Shown piece by piece: positions 17,104-28,300 of a DNA stretch of 64,000 nt (within the stretch, counting starts at the first letter, position 1; each line of letters opens with the position of its first letter). The position numbers and the translations under genes were made by a program. A model generated the notes under the pieces. That model had not been told where the DNA came from. It worked only from the letters and a program-made list of their open reading frames with translations, and ran no database searches. Source of the stretch: Pleodorina starrii (taxonomy: Eukaryota > Chlorophyta > Chlorophyceae > Chlamydomonadales > Volvocaceae); assembly GCA_030267565.1 (NCBI GenBank), contig BRXU01000001.1, positions 5,642,001 through 5,706,000 of the forward strand, given 5' to 3'.

Positions 17104-19168
17104 CTAACGCTTGCCATCTTTGCGGTCCGCCTTCTTGCCCCTGCTGCCGTCCTTGATCAACCCGGCCTTCAGCTTGCGCTGAAAGACGTCGCACTTTCGC
17201 AAGTGCGACGGCGGGAAGCCGTCGGGGAACTCCTCGGCGCAGTGAATGCACCTGGGGGGCTTCTTGTCTCCGTCCTCGGAGCGCTCGGAGCGTTTCCGCT
17301 TCTGCTTGCGAGGTTGGGAGGGGGTAGAAACAGCGGCCACCGTAGCGTGGGCGTTAGAAGCGGATTTCGCAATGTTAGCACGAAGCTCCTGGCTCAGTGC
17401 AAAGCGAATGAGATCTTCCACCGAGACCCAGTCCTTGCCCAGGGCGTCCGTAGCGCATGCCTTCTTAAGTGCGGGGAGAAGCCCGTGAAGGTACCAGAAA
17501 ATCTGATCCACCTGAGACATGCCCTTGGCGTCCCGCACGATCGTGCGGAAGCGCTGCGTGTACAGGTTGACCTTTTCGCCCGGTTTTATGCTGTGCTCCC
17601 CCGCGTGAAAGCGTTCGCGTGCGGACTGGGCAGTGTGACGGCGGATATCGCCGAACTGGACGAGGAAATCGGTGCGCAGCTGCTCGCGCGTCACGACGAC
17701 CCCGCTAGTCAGCGCGTCGCCCATGTATCCCACCACCCACTCTTGTGCAGCCCCCGTGGTGAAGAACGCTAGGTTCTGAATGGGGTTGATGTGAGTGGTG
17801 TCGCAGTAGGTGATGAAGGTATCGAACCACGTTTGCACGCACGTGACATGCTTGTCCGTGGCCCCCTTGAACTTATACGGCTCCGGAACCTTCTTTCTCA
17901 CCTCCTGGCTTTGCCAGCCGCCGGCGGTACTGCCGCCGGCGCCGCCGTTGCTTCCGCCCGCGCCGCCGTTGCTGCGGAGGCTGGCCAGCGCCGCCTGGAC
18001 GTCCGCATCCCGCGGCATATCAAATTCCAGGTGCGACAGGTAGGCGCGTGGGTCCAGCTCGGCGCCGGACAGAGGCGCCCATTCGTGCAGGCGCATGTAG
18101 CCATTGCCGCGCTCCTGCCAGGAGGCGACGAGCTCCGACGCCGACATCTTGGCAGCCTGGGCCGGCGTTAGTAGGCTGGCGAACGTTTTAGCGAAGCCCT
18201 TCATGGCTTTGCTGCGCTCGCGGCCCGAGCGCATGTCCGTCTTCTTCAGCTCCGCAAGGATGTGCTTGCGGGTGGACTTGATGATGCGGCCCGCCGGCGA
18301 CGCGTCATCGTCGTCGCTGCTGTCGCTCTCCTCAGAGCTGGTGTCCGAGGAGGGGCCATCTGCGCCTGCGCCATCGGCTTCCATGGCGTCAGCCGCCGCC
18401 GCTGCGGCCATGCCCGCCGCTGCAGCTGCGGCCGCTGCCTGGTTGCCATTAGCGTTGCTCGCCTTGAACTCGGCAAAGCGCGCGTCCATGAGCGTCACAA
18501 TCTGGCCCATGGCGTGTTGAAACACGTTGGTGCACACCTGGTGCACCTGCGCCAGCGCCTGCTGAGAAAGGCCTTGTTGTGCCTCCACACCCGGTTGACC
18601 GGGTGCGGCCGGCTGGCCGGCCGCGGTTGCCGCGGCATCGAGAGCCGGGGCGACGTTGCGGCCGTCCTGCCCGGCAGCGAGGGCCTGCTGCTGCTGTTGC
18701 TGCTGGAGCTGCATGGCCTGTCCGAACTGCTCCTGGCTGTTTAAGGCAGCCGCAAGGGCCGCCGCCGGCGCCGCAGGGTCCATGTTGATGCTCTGCGCAA
18801 ACGCAACGAGGTCAGCGGCAGGCAGCGAAGTGAAGTTAGCAGGCAATTGAATGTCTTTCATGTCTGCAAACTTTTTAATGAGTCCGCCATACGCGTCGCG
18901 CGCTTGCATTTGCGATGGTAGCGGCGACTTGCGGCGGAAGAGTTTGTGGCTGAATGCCGGCCTCAGGCATAGATCCTTTGGCCTTAGTTGCTCCTTGAGG
19001 AGACGAATTAGTACCCGTAACCGCGACTGGAGTCGCTCCGGGGAGAGGATTGGTGTGATCGGCCGCAGCCGGCTCACGACCTGATACGACTGGAGTCGCA
19101 TCATCCTCAGGAATATTAAAGGAAGGTTGTTTAGGAACAGCCTTGGTCTTGTCCTTCTTCTTGGCCAT
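17104..19168 (-). CDS. Element 2 Gag
   Basis: The longest frame runs 19104-17104 (666 residues). An ATG at 19168 only 39 bases from the 5' LTR opens another frame (MAKKKDKTK...). Its Pro/Thr/Ala-rich composition looks more like a Gag N-terminus, and it stops just after 18880, so a small indel near the GCGCGCG run at about 18890-18903 is suspected. The central Gag domain is clear (TWFDTFITYCD, GAAQEWVVGYM, YTQRFRTIVRDAK, FWYLHGLLPALK), preceded by a Gln run and an acidic Ser-rich patch. The C-terminus has a C-X2-C-X11-H-X3-C cluster and a basic tail. It ends at UAG 17106-17104, after which the frame stays open. Confidence 0.85.
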
Positions 19169-19194
19169 TCTTGGTCGGCGAAGGCGACCTAGAA

Positions 19195-19204
19195 CTCGAT
19201 GCCA
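19195..19204 (-). other. Primer binding site of element 2
   Basis: TGGCATCGAG on the minus strand, two bases from the 5' LTR. It differs by one base from the TGGTATCGAG of the other elements. Confidence 0.65.
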
Positions 19205-19206
19205 AT

Positions 19207-19580
19207 TGTAACGTTTAAGCTACGCTACGCAGCGGAAGGGAACTCACCGAGGTACCAGGCGTCGCCAGAGCGACGACCGAAGAACGACCAGTTGAAGGAG
19301 ACGAAGACGGCGCCCACCTAAACAGCTTACCAAGCACTAATCTAACTAATATCAGAAACATACAGTAGTAAGAGGTGGTGTCAACAGACACCTGAGAAAT
19401 AGAATTCAATCCCATAAGCTCCACCAGTCGGCATATGAGGCCGACGCCTTGAGATCTTGATGTACGACAGGGCTCCGCAATTATCGTCTCCAACTAATCC
19501 AACGGTCGTTCCTCACTTTAGTGAGTTCCGTTAACCATTGGTTATAAGTCGGAAATATTATAAGTATAATTATCGTTACA
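19207..19580 (-). repeat. Element 2 LTR (5' LTR in element orientation)
   Basis: 374 bp, apparently identical to 12412-12785. It is followed by the duplicated GTGCG (19581-19585). Confidence 0.95.
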
Positions 19581-22500
19581 GTGCGGCAGTACAAAGTGCC
19601 GCTGCTTGACTCGCCTGCGCCTACTGCCGCCGCGGCACCTTCTGTGAATTTTGCTGTTGCTGCGCTTTGTCAGCGTGCCGAACCTGAGCCTATAGGGCGC
19701 AAGGCCGCTACGCGTTTGCTTCGCAAAGGTGCCCATGCTGTGCTTGTTCAGCCAAAGCTGCGCCTCAACGCCGCAGTTGACCCTTCTACTGAACAAGACC
19801 CTGCAGTCGCTGCTCTGTTGGAAGAATACGCAGATCTCTTCCGTGATATCCCTGGTCTGCCGCCCATGCGTCCTGTCGACCACACCATCCCGCTGGAACC
19901 TGGCGCGCAACCTGTCTCGCGTCCTATGTACCGGCTGAGTCCTCTGGAGTTGGACGAGGTTAAACGGCAAGTGACTGATCTGCTGGCTAAGGGTATGATT
20001 CGCCCTAGCACCTCGCCCTACTCTGCGCCTATCCTGTTTGTGGGCAAAAAGGATGGTGGTCTCCGCATGTGCATTGACTATCGGGGACTGAATGCTGTTA
20101 CTGTTAAGAACAAGTATCCGCTGCCGCGCGTTGATGACCTGCTGGATAAACTGCGCGGCGCTGCGTACTTTAGTTCTATTGATCTGCAACAGGGCTACAA
20201 TCAAATTCGCATTGCTGATTCTGATATTGCGAAAACTGCTTTCCGTACGCCCTTTGGCCATTACGAATACACCGTACTGAGCTTTGGTCTGGTTAACGCA
20301 CCTGCTACGTTTCAAGCTGTTATGAACCGTATTTTCAGGCCTTTTCTGGATAAGTTCGTTGTGTGCTACTTGGACGACATTCTGATCTACTCCCGCACCC
20401 GCGAGGAGCACTTGCAGCACCTTCGTTCTGTCTTTGAGGTTCTTCGGCGCGAGCAGCTGTACGCGAAGAAGTCTAAGTGCCACTGGGTACAACCTCAGGT
20501 GGAGTATCTGGGGCATATCGTTTCTGCTGACGGTATTCGCATGGACCCGCGCAAGTCTGCTGCGGTCCGCAACTGGCCCGCTCCCGCGAATCTGCAGGAA
20601 CTGCGTAAATTTTTGGGACTGACCAACTACTTTCGCAAGTTCATTTCGCGTTACTCCATTACTGCTGCGCCGCTGACCAACCTGACCCGTAAGGGTGCTT
20701 TCTCATCTGCTGACGCCTGGACTCCTGAATGTCAGAAGGCTTTTGATGAGCTTAAGCGTGCTGTTGCTGACGATGTCATGCTGCGGTTTCCTGACCCGTC
20801 CCTGTCGTACCGTGTCGAAGTTATCACTGACGCTTCCCTGTACGGCACTGGCGCTGTTCTGCTGCAAGAGGGTCGCCCTGTCGCCTTCACCAGCAAGAAG
20901 CTGTCCGGCGCTGAGACCCGCTACACCACTGGGGAACAGGAACTGCTTGCTGTTCTGCACGCTCTGAAAGAGTGGCGCTGCTACCTTGAAGGCCGCCATT
21001 TCACTCTTAAGACTGACCATAAGCCCCTTACGTTCCTGCAAGGCGTGCCGACCCTGAACCGGCGCCAGGCGCGCTGGCTTGAGTATATGTCGCGTTTCGA
21101 CTATACTTGGGAGTATCTGTCCGGCTCACTTAACGTTGCCGACGCTCTCAGTCGCCACCCTTCTCTGCACGCCGCCATTCTGTCTGTTGTCACGCGTAGT
21201 CACGCTCGGCAGGTGGCTTTCAATCCGTCCGCCGCGCCCGCCGCGCCTGCGCCCGCCGCGCCTGTGCCTGCGCCTGCACCGGACCCTGAGCCTCTTACGA
21301 TCCCTGCCCTCGCTACGCGCCTGAAGGATGCCACTGCTGCTGATCCCTACTTCCTGACCCCCCGTAACGTCGCTGACCTGACCCTGTCCAACGGCCTGTG
21401 GGTCCGCTCCCGTCACGGCGTTCGACAGATCGTAGTGCCCAACGACGCCGACCTGCGGCGTACTATCCTGCGGCATTACCACGACGGGGCTCTTGCTGGG
21501 CATCCTGGCGGTACTCGCCTGTGCGAGTTGGTCTCCCGTACCTTCTGGTGGCCTCGGCTGGCCCGAGATGCGGAAGACTACGTGCTGTCGTGCGATCTGT
21601 GCCAGCGTAACAAACCACAGTCCGGTAAGACCCCCGGGCAGCTGCAAGCGTTGCCGATTCCGGCCAACCCCTGGGACAGTGTCTCTTTGGACTTTGTGGT
21701 CTCGCTCCCCACAACTGAAGGGGGATACGACGCTATCGCGGTTTTTGTTGACCGACTGACTAAGATGGCGCACCTGGCTCCCACGACCACTGCCTGTACT
21801 GCTGAACATGCCGCACGCCTGTTTTTCGATAACGTAGTGCGCTTGCATGGCGTTCCCAAGGATATTGTATCCGACCGTGACACTAGATTCACGAGTAAGT
21901 TTTGGGGCGCGCTGTCTGATCTGCTGGGTGTCAAGTTACGCATGTCCACGGCTTATCATCCTCAAACTGACGGGCAAACTGAGCGGACGAACCGCACCCT
22001 GGGGGATATGCTGCGTAACTATGCGGGCCAAGAGCCTACTGCTTGGGATACCCATCTGTCTGCCGCTGAGTTCGCACTGAACAATGCTGTGAATCGTAGC
22101 ACGGGACGGAGCCCCTTCTTTCTGAACTACGGTTTCCACCCTGCGTTGCCCATCTGGCGCGAACTTGACGTGAACGTCCCTGCCGCTAAGCATTTCGCCC
22201 AGTCCTTTGTGACCCGGCTGACAGAAGCGAAAGCGAGTTTAGAAGCGGCGCAACAACGGGCTGCTGAATACTACAACCGCAACAAGAAGGACGTATCCTT
22301 CGCGTCTGAGCAGCTGGTGATGCTCAGCACGAAGAACCTTCGCAAGCTGGCGAAGGGTCCTCGTAAGCTGCTGCCGCGGTGGGTTGGTCCGTTTCCTGTC
22401 GTGCGCATGGTTGGTCAGAATGCTGCTGAGCTTCGCCTACCGTCTGATATGCGCGTCCACCCGACGTTCCACGTGTCCCTTCTGCGACCGTACCGGTCAC

Positions 22501-22802
22501 GGGCAGCCGACGCGGAGCCTGTGTCGATTGTGGATCCTGAGCCTGAACCTGTTGCCTGGCTGTCTGAAACGAAACCTCTCTGGTCCGTTGAGCGCGTGCT
22601 GGACTACCGTTGCCGCCGCGTCCGGTCTGGGAAATCGTTTCGCAATGTGCACGAATGGCTGGTCAAATGGGCTGGCTACTCGTCTGAGCATAACAGCTGG
22701 GAACCTGCGAAACACTTTACCCCTGATCTGAAGCCTGAGCTTGAGGCTGTGCGCCTCCAAGCTAAGCGCGCAGCAGGGACGCTGCCGCCTGAAGGGGGAT
22801 AG
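19581..22802 (+). CDS. Element 3 Pol, 3' part: RT, RNase H, integrase, chromodomain
   Basis: The frame is open from the target duplication at 19581 to TAG 22802 (1,073 codons). It is the continuation of 11468-12411 once element 2 is removed. RT has IDYRGLNA near residue 166 and catalytic YLDD at about 263-266. RNase H ([21 protein letters not shown]), the integrase zinc region ([12 protein letters not shown] ... [10 protein letters not shown]), the integrase core ([23 protein letters not shown]) and a C-terminal chromodomain ([19 protein letters not shown]) are intact. The last codons overlap the polypurine tract. It is clearly diverged from elements 1 and 2, so it belongs to a separate Gypsy lineage. 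Confidence 0.95.
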   Translation: MRQYKVPLLDSPAPTAAAAPSVNFAVAALCQRAEPEPIGRKAATRLLRKGAHAVLVQPKLRLNAAVDPSTEQDPAVAALLEEYADLFRDIPGLPPMRPVDHTIPLEPGAQPVSRPMYRLSPLELDEVKRQVTDLLAKGMIRPSTSPYSAPILFVGKKDGGLRMCIDYRGLNAVTVKNKYPLPRVDDLLDKLRGAAYFSSIDLQQGYNQIRIADSDIAKTAFRTPFGHYEYTVLSFGLVNAPATFQAVMNRIFRPFLDKFVVCYLDDILIYSRTREEHLQHLRSVFEVLRREQLYAKKSKCHWVQPQVEYLGHIVSADGIRMDPRKSAAVRNWPAPANLQELRKFLGLTNYFRKFISRYSITAAPLTNLTRKGAFSSADAWTPECQKAFDELKRAVADDVMLRFPDPSLSYRVEVITDASLYGTGAVLLQEGRPVAFTSKKLSGAETRYTTGEQELLAVLHALKEWRCYLEGRHFTLKTDHKPLTFLQGVPTLNRRQARWLEYMSRFDYTWEYLSGSLNVADALSRHPSLHAAILSVVTRSHARQVAFNPSAAPAAPAPAAPVPAPAPDPEPLTIPALATRLKDATAADPYFLTPRNVADLTLSNGLWVRSRHGVRQIVVPNDADLRRTILRHYHDGALAGHPGGTRLCELVSRTFWWPRLARDAEDYVLSCDLCQRNKPQSGKTPGQLQALPIPANPWDSVSLDFVVSLPTTEGGYDAIAVFVDRLTKMAHLAPTTTACTAEHAARLFFDNVVRLHGVPKDIVSDRDTRFTSKFWGALSDLLGVKLRMSTAYHPQTDGQTERTNRTLGDMLRNYAGQEPTAWDTHLSAAEFALNNAVNRSTGRSPFFLNYGFHPALPIWRELDVNVPAAKHFAQSFVTRLTEAKASLEAAQQRAAEYYNRNKKDVSFASEQLVMLSTKNLRKLAKGPRKLLPRWVGPFPVVRMVGQNAAELRLPSDMRVHPTFHVSLLRPYRSRAADAEPVSIVDPEPEPVAWLSETKPLWSVERVLDYRCRRVRSGKSFRNVHEWLVKWAGYSSEHNSWEPAKHFTPDLKPELEAVRLQAKRAAGTLPPEGG

Positions 22803-22803
22803 T
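22790..22803 (+). other. Polypurine tract of element 3
   Basis: GAAGGGGGATAGT directly precedes the 3' LTR and includes the last Pol codons and the stop. Confidence 0.75.
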
Positions 22804-23184
22804 TGTTGTGTCACGCATCTGGCGTGTTCTGGACTTAGGAATATTCTGCTGAATTCCTATACATCTGTCTGTTACCTCTCTGTCACTACCTGTCAACTGA
22901 ATACGTCCCGTCTGACTGGGTTCGTAATCGGTTATCTGCTGGGTCTGTAACGCTGTGTTACAGACGGGAACTGTATCTGCTGTATACAGTTGAGGACAAC
23001 TGGTCCTTGGCAGCTGTTCTGTCTGTTCCGATTGGAGTTACTCTGGAGCTAACGGCTGCGGTTCGGGTCTCTGTGACCGCCGTACGCTACAACCGCTCAC
23101 CTCGTGCTCTTAAGCACTCTGCATTTCTCTAATCGGCGGTTCTGACTGCCCCCATGCAGTTGGACATTTCTAAAGCTTACAACA
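22804..23184 (+). repeat. Element 3 3' LTR
   Basis: 381 bp, apparently identical to 10524-10904. It is followed by target duplication CATAG (23185-23189). Confidence 0.95.
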
Positions 23185-23189
23185 CATAG

Positions 23190-23522
23190 CCGTCACCTCC
23201 AGGCACTGCTATGCGTAGCTGCGCAGAGGCTTTACACAACTAAGGACTGGTTATATCAATCAATAGTTATCTAAGCAGTGAGTATCTTGCCGTTATCATC
23301 AATCAGCGGAACGGTAAACAAGCCGACCGCGTGCAGGCGGGCCCAAGCGAACATCGCAGGGCACCGTGTAGTTGGTTACGTAGACTCGGACAGCTCACTT
23401 TCTTGCCCTGCAGGCTACAAAGCCGCACCGCCAAAGAGGTATTTCATTGTAACGGCACCTATTGCCTTGTCTCTCTTTATATCATGTTTGCCAGTGATCG
23501 CGCCGTTTCGTAACGCGTTGGA
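23190..23522. other. Pre-insertion DNA between element 3 and the TRIM
   Basis: No supported gene. An 84-codon plus-strand frame (23278-23532) contains VVGYVDSD, vaguely like a copia RNase H segment, but too little is present to call it. Confidence 0.4.
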
Positions 23523-23527
23523 CATCA

Positions 23528-23629
23528 TGTAGTGCTTGGGCGGAGCAAAGGCTACTCGAGATGCTGTGCGACGCCTTTCTTAGGCTTTATGCTAGCCGAC
23601 TGTACGGCACCTATGACCTCGGCGTTACA
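23528..23629 (-). repeat. TRIM LTR (3' in element orientation)
   Basis: 102 bp, apparently identical to 23906-24007. Confidence 0.9.
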
Positions 23630-23642
23630 TTCCCCCCCCTCT
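23630..23642 (-). other. Polypurine tract of the TRIM
   Basis: A run of G with flanking A on the minus strand, abutting the 3' LTR. Confidence 0.7.
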
Positions 23643-23894
23643 GAAGGGAACGTCCTCGGTCCTCACTGCGTCCTCGCAGTGTCTGTGCACAGTCCACTCC
23701 GCCATTCACCACCTTTGCATGCCTGGGGTCTTAGCCAGGTCTTCGGCATTGGGGTGGACAACTTCCCAAGTCAGGTCATGCCGCGGCATACATGCCTCTA
23801 GCCTTAATTTGCAAGGTTTTCTGGAGTGGAAGCCTTTCCGCGAGAACCAGGGATCGAACTGACGACCTCTGAGAGACTGTACGACAGTACTGGT

Positions 23895-23904
23895 CTCGAT
23901 ACCA
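23895..23904 (-). other. Primer binding site of the TRIM
   Basis: TGGTATCGAG on the minus strand, one base from the 5' LTR. The same core as elements 1 and 3. Confidence 0.75.
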
Positions 23905-23905
23905 A

Positions 23906-24007
23906 TGTAGTGCTTGGGCGGAGCAAAGGCTACTCGAGATGCTGTGCGACGCCTTTCTTAGGCTTTATGCTAGCCGACTGTACGGCACCTATGACCTCGG
24001 CGTTACA
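23906..24007 (-). repeat. TRIM LTR (5' in element orientation)
   Basis: 102 bp, followed by target duplication CATCA. Confidence 0.9.
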
Positions 24008-24052
24008 CATCACGCGTTTGGGTAGTTCGTAGTCCTTACCGCCCAACCTTCT

Positions 24053-24105
24053 AGTGAGGCGCCTACGTGGCCGAACCGTCCAGCCGACGGCAGTTTCTCC
24101 TGACA
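24053..24105 (+). repeat. 53-bp direct repeat, right copy
   Basis: Apparently identical to 10052-10104. The flanks on both sides differ from those of the left copy. Confidence 0.8.
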
Positions 24106-25374
24106 ACTTCATTTATCTATCTATCTATCTCACACGCGCATACACATGTCATTTTCTTCGGTTAGCATCCTTTTCTTCGGTAAGCATCCTTATGAAAGGC
24201 TTCTTCCTGGCTATTTCCTCATATTTATCACACAGCGTTGGTGCGCCGCGCGCGCCTCTAGGATTTACAGGCAGCAGTACTTGCGTAAGTGCCCAGTTCT
24301 TAAGGCTGCCACAGAAAGTCGTCCGGAGACAATGAAATTAGTTGTAATGTGATATGCTACCCTAAAATATGTTACACTATAATTGTGCTTAGAAGGGGCG
24401 GGGGTCGCAGGATGACTTTCGGCCCCAACAACCGACCAACGGTCACAACGACCACGAGTTGTAGACCCCTCTCCCATCTCACCTGATCCTTTTCATCAAA
24501 GCGTAGGACATTATACACACACATGCACACTAGCAAGCAAGCAAGCAATCACACACACAAGCACACACACGAACACACGCAGAACAGCACGCAACTACTG
24601 CCGCCGCACCACCGATCGCCGCCGATATGGGTGCACGCACGTGCTCGTCGTCCGTGGTCGTGGCGTTCGTTTATCATCAGGCGACCCGCCGACGAATGTG
24701 CAACGAAGCCATTTCACAAATCAATTAACAAAGAAGTGAACCCCCCCATTTCCCAGAGTGGCCGCCGCCGTTGCTGTTGGCGTCGCAAATTGTAACGAGT
24801 AGCCTTTGCTCCGCATAATCATTACACAAATAAAGGGCGAGAGGATCATCATCAAGCGCCGGCGTGTGTGTGCATCTTCGTGTGCAGTCAGTCCGGGGCG
24901 GGCCAGCACGGCGCGGCGGGGCGGAGGGTAAGGGAAGGGAGGAGCACCTACCTAGGTACCCAAGCCATGTGCACCATGTGCAGTGGCGGCGCCACAACAA
25001 CAACACAACACCCCCCACTTCCCCGCGCGCCGGCTACTTGGATGGGGGGCTCGGCGTAAATGCGGGCCGGCGACCCCGCGCCGCGGTTATTCGGGGTGCT
25101 ACACAATCAAGTGGAGAGGGTGGTGGGGCGGTGTGCGCTGCGATGCAGGGCGCGGCAGGGGCAGAACCGTGGCACAAGCAACATAATTAATAAATACCAT
25201 CACATATGCCGGCATCAGCAGGTCCCATGAACAAGATCACGCTTGGCGCATTACCATCAGTTCTCTACACCTAACATTGCCATGCAAGGGGGGTTCGTCG
25301 GTAATGTCAGCATGGACATACAATGTGCCCCTGCTGATCTTCTGAAAGGGTCGCGGCCCCCTTGCTCCTCTACC
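24106..25374. other. Intergenic DNA between the retroelement nest and the channel gene
   Basis: No gene seen. It contains a CTAT microsatellite (24112-24130), a CA-rich stretch (about 24512-24585) and GC-rich sequence from about 24850. A TGTAA on the minus strand (24826-24822), the poly(A) signal form used in volvocine algae, lies about 550 bases past the stop of the channel gene and could end its transcript. Confidence 0.5.
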
Positions 25375-28300
25375 TCACACGGGACCCGCGGCCAGCACAA
25401 CTAATCTGTCTTCAGTGGCCAACTCCAGCGGCACATCAGGACAGGGAGCCAGCTGCAAGAACCTACCCTTGCCACCAATGCTGTTGGTGCCAGGCAACCC
25501 GTCCATGACAGTGCTGCCACGTAACACCCCAATCGCCGTACATCCACAAGCACGCGCAGCTTGCGCCACATCACGGAAACACCACCCTGACAGCCCCGCC
25601 GTCCACAAGTGTGCCGCCTGTGGCGGCTGCTGCCTTGCCCCTGCCTGCTTCTGTGCCACATGAGGTGTAGATCTACGGACTTGATCACCGGTTTGTGCTC
25701 CTGGATTCAGCTGCTGGAAAGTTCGGGACCCAACCGCAAGGTTGTCATATGGACACATGCCGCCGGAAGACGTCGTGTCGTTGTTCAGCCCCAGTGATGC
25801 CGCCGCCACCATAAGGCGAGCAGGAGGTACAATGTAAACCTGAGAGGATGATGGGGCCAGGTAAAAAATGTTTAGACACAAGTTTCAACGTAAATACCTG
25901 GGAATCATCTATATTTTATGCTCTTTGTTGAACTGTTACTAGATCCAGCTAACGATCTTACTTTCTGAACACGGTGCCTGTGTGTGGCATACGGCAGCCC
26001 CTGATCACTGCTGGATAATCCACGCAGCTTACGTAATCTATCCGTCCCATCGGGATTTCGACTACGGGGGTTACGAGGATGAGGGCTCATCCCGGACCAT
26101 AATCCGCACATAAGCTCTAAACGTTATTAGCGAGCTTTTAAGTGGCCTGCGTCCAGCTATCAAACCTAACTTCAATGCGCGTATAAATGAATTGCGGGAT
26201 GGAGCTGGTACGGATGAAGTAAGTAAACTTTTATTAGAAGAAGACGTATGCTAACACCTCTGCCTCCCACACGCGCCTCTACAAACAAGCATCCCGCATC
26301 TCACCCACCTACCTCGGGCGCCCCGGGCCGGTCACTGAGAAGGTCTGTCATGATTGCGTGCGACTGCAGTAAGGTACAGCAGGCGGGAAGGCCGAATATA
26401 ATTCGTAAAACCGCTGGCTTAGTCGAACAATACATGATGACCCGATCCAGTGCAGCTTAACCTCGTTCCTAAAGCATCCCCATCACACTGGCCGTCTTTG
26501 CCGGGCCGCGCACTGATGCCGTTCACCTGTGGGTGTCGTACCACACCAGCAAGCAGCAGCGCACGATACTCCTCCGGCACGAGCGCCTCCAGCGTGAAGT
26601 GGGCCTGGGGGAAGGGATAGGGAAGTAGGCAAGTGGCATGCGCGCCCGACAGGGTTTGTGGCCCCTTAGGGTTTGTGGCAGGGCTCACGGCAGCCGGCAG
26701 GGCAAAAGCCGCCGAGGTTTTTGAGTAGGCGCACGATCCGATCCTCCCATACAATCCGATCCCTACCTGCTGCATGTTGAGGCCCTTCAGGAAGGACTTG
26801 AGCGTGTCCCTGGCCCGAGTGTTGTGCAAACAAACCACCACATGGAGTGGAGCTGGAGAACTCTCTGCTGCAGCAAAGGTGGCGGCAGCAGCGGCGGCAG
26901 CAGCCCTATTGCCAGCTGGTTCTGCAGAGCCTTGCGCAACAGCACACACTAGCTGCCTAGCAAACGGATTCTCCATGCCTTGCGGGACTCCGGCAGCAGA
27001 CGATAGTGCTGCAGCTGCTGACGTGGAAGCAAAAACAGTGGGAGTGGTGGCATGAGCGCCATTGCTGTTGGAGGGATGCTGAGGCGATGGTGGGCAACGT
27101 CGCAATGGCGAACGTGTGGGGTCCGTGAGTGTTTGATGCAGCTGCAGCACAACGCTGAGGGCGATAGCATCCGCCTCGTGGGGCTGCAGCCCACTGTCAC
27201 GCCCCACCAGGACGGCTGTAGCAGACGCCAGGCCCGCAATCACCAGGTCCGCCTCTCCAACCGGCCAGGAGCTGCTCGGGCAATACCGTACGGTGGTTCT
27301 GCTGTTGTTTACTGCACCAGTTGTATCGGCCTTCGTTAAGACGGATGCCATGCAGGCGTCTGTGTCCAAAGTTGGCGCTGGGGTGCTGCTACCGCCACCA
27401 CCACTGGATGCATCAACAGCAGAAGCAGAAGCAGATATAGCGGTGGCTGCACTAGGGGCCGGTTTGGCCGTCACACGTGTGAAGGTGGGGATGTCAGCGC
27501 TCAGCTGCCGTACACCCAACCCGGGCTCATGCGTCACGAGCACGATGGTGCTGCCCGCGGGAGCAAACTCCTGAAGTCCTGCCACCACCTCTCGCACTGC
27601 CGTGGCCGTACGGCTAATGACAATGATATACGATGGTGGCGCCGTCGGCGTGCACGCTGTGGGCCTCACCCTCCCGGGACCGGCACTGCTAGCCCTCCAT
27701 GGTGTCGCCTCTGCAGTCCCATTGGTGTCGCCTCTGCAGTCATCGTATGCCGCCGCAGAATCCGCTGCCGAAGGCCGCACATCAGTCACGCTGTCATTAA
27801 GTTCTGGGGCCACGGTGTCGTCCAAGTCGGGACAGCCGACATCCTGCTCCGGTGGCCCGCTGTACCAGGCTTGCAGTGGCGGAGGCGCCGCTGGGCCTGC
27901 AGTATTTCGGAACATCGCCGCTGCAACTGCCTTCGTATCCGAGCTGCTAAAAAGGAGCTTGCTGCCGCCCGACACGTTGCATTCGCTTGTTCGGGCAGCA
28001 TTAGACGCAGAGGACGCTGAAGAATCCCCCGTCATCATGATCTCTTTTTGAGCGATGGCAGCTTTAGCTCCACAGCTCCGGCCCCAGAACATCCAACCAC
28101 GGCCACCGCCACCGCCGCCACTCCTGTTAATGTCACAGCTGCTGCGGTTTGAACAGTGGCGGCTAAGGCTTCTGCTGCCATCTTTTCCCCACAGGCAGCT
28201 GCCCATGCGGGGAATCCCTCGTTCGGCCTCAGCTTGCTCTGAAACCAGCAGCACCAGCTTGTCCCCCGGGTACACAGGTGACGCATCCCGTGGGTTGAGC

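Larger units (their letters stand above)
12412..19580 (-). mobile_element. Element 2: Ty3/Gypsy chromodomain LTR retrotransposon nested in element 3
   Basis: 374-bp LTRs (12412-12785 and 19207-19580), apparently identical, with inverted ends TGTAACG/CGTTACA. The target duplication GTGCG (12407-12411 and 19581-19585) falls in the pol gene of element 3. Coding is on the minus strand in the order Gag, UAG, Dam-like domain, protease, RT, RNase H, integrase, chromodomain. There is one frame break in a run of ten C on the plus strand (16019-16028), between protease and the linker to RT. Another is likely near the start of Gag (about 18890). Its organisation and the sequence near its polypurine tract resemble element 1, but the LTRs are unrelated. 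Confidence 0.95.
10524..23184 (+). mobile_element. Element 3: Ty3/Gypsy chromodomain LTR retrotransposon, split by element 2
   Basis: 381-bp LTRs (10524-10904 and 22804-23184), apparently identical, with TG...CA ends (TGTTGT/ACAACA) and target duplication CATAG (10519-10523 and 23185-23189). It is plus oriented: PBS at 10908, polypurine tract at 22790-22803. Element 2 (12412-19580 plus one copy of GTGCG) sits between the protease and RT segments. Removing it and one duplication brings the two pol halves back into one frame, so pol was intact when element 2 arrived. The Gag segment is short and probably internally deleted. The element is about 5.5 kb without the insertion. Confidence 0.95.
23528..24007 (-). 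mobile_element. TRIM: 480-bp miniature non-autonomous LTR element
   Basis: Two apparently identical 102-bp LTRs (23528-23629 and 23906-24007) with TG...CA ends flank 276 bp of non-coding DNA. The target duplication is CATCA (23523-23527 and 24008-24012). On the minus strand the PBS TGGTATCGAG (23904-23895) adjoins the 5' LTR, and a polypurine tract (23642-23630) adjoins the 3' LTR. The sequence next to the tract (CTGAAGGGAACGTCC on plus) is shared with elements 1 and 2. There is no gag or pol, so movement must depend on an autonomous partner. Size and layout fit terminal-repeat retrotransposons in miniature. Confidence 0.9.

Noticed and set aside
23278..23532. Copia RNase H fragment
   Set aside because: Only one short resemblance (GYVDSD); the rest does not fit the family.
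10052..24105. The 53-bp repeats as LTRs of a further element
   Set aside because: No primer binding site or polypurine tract in the right place, and no matching 5-bp duplication outside them.
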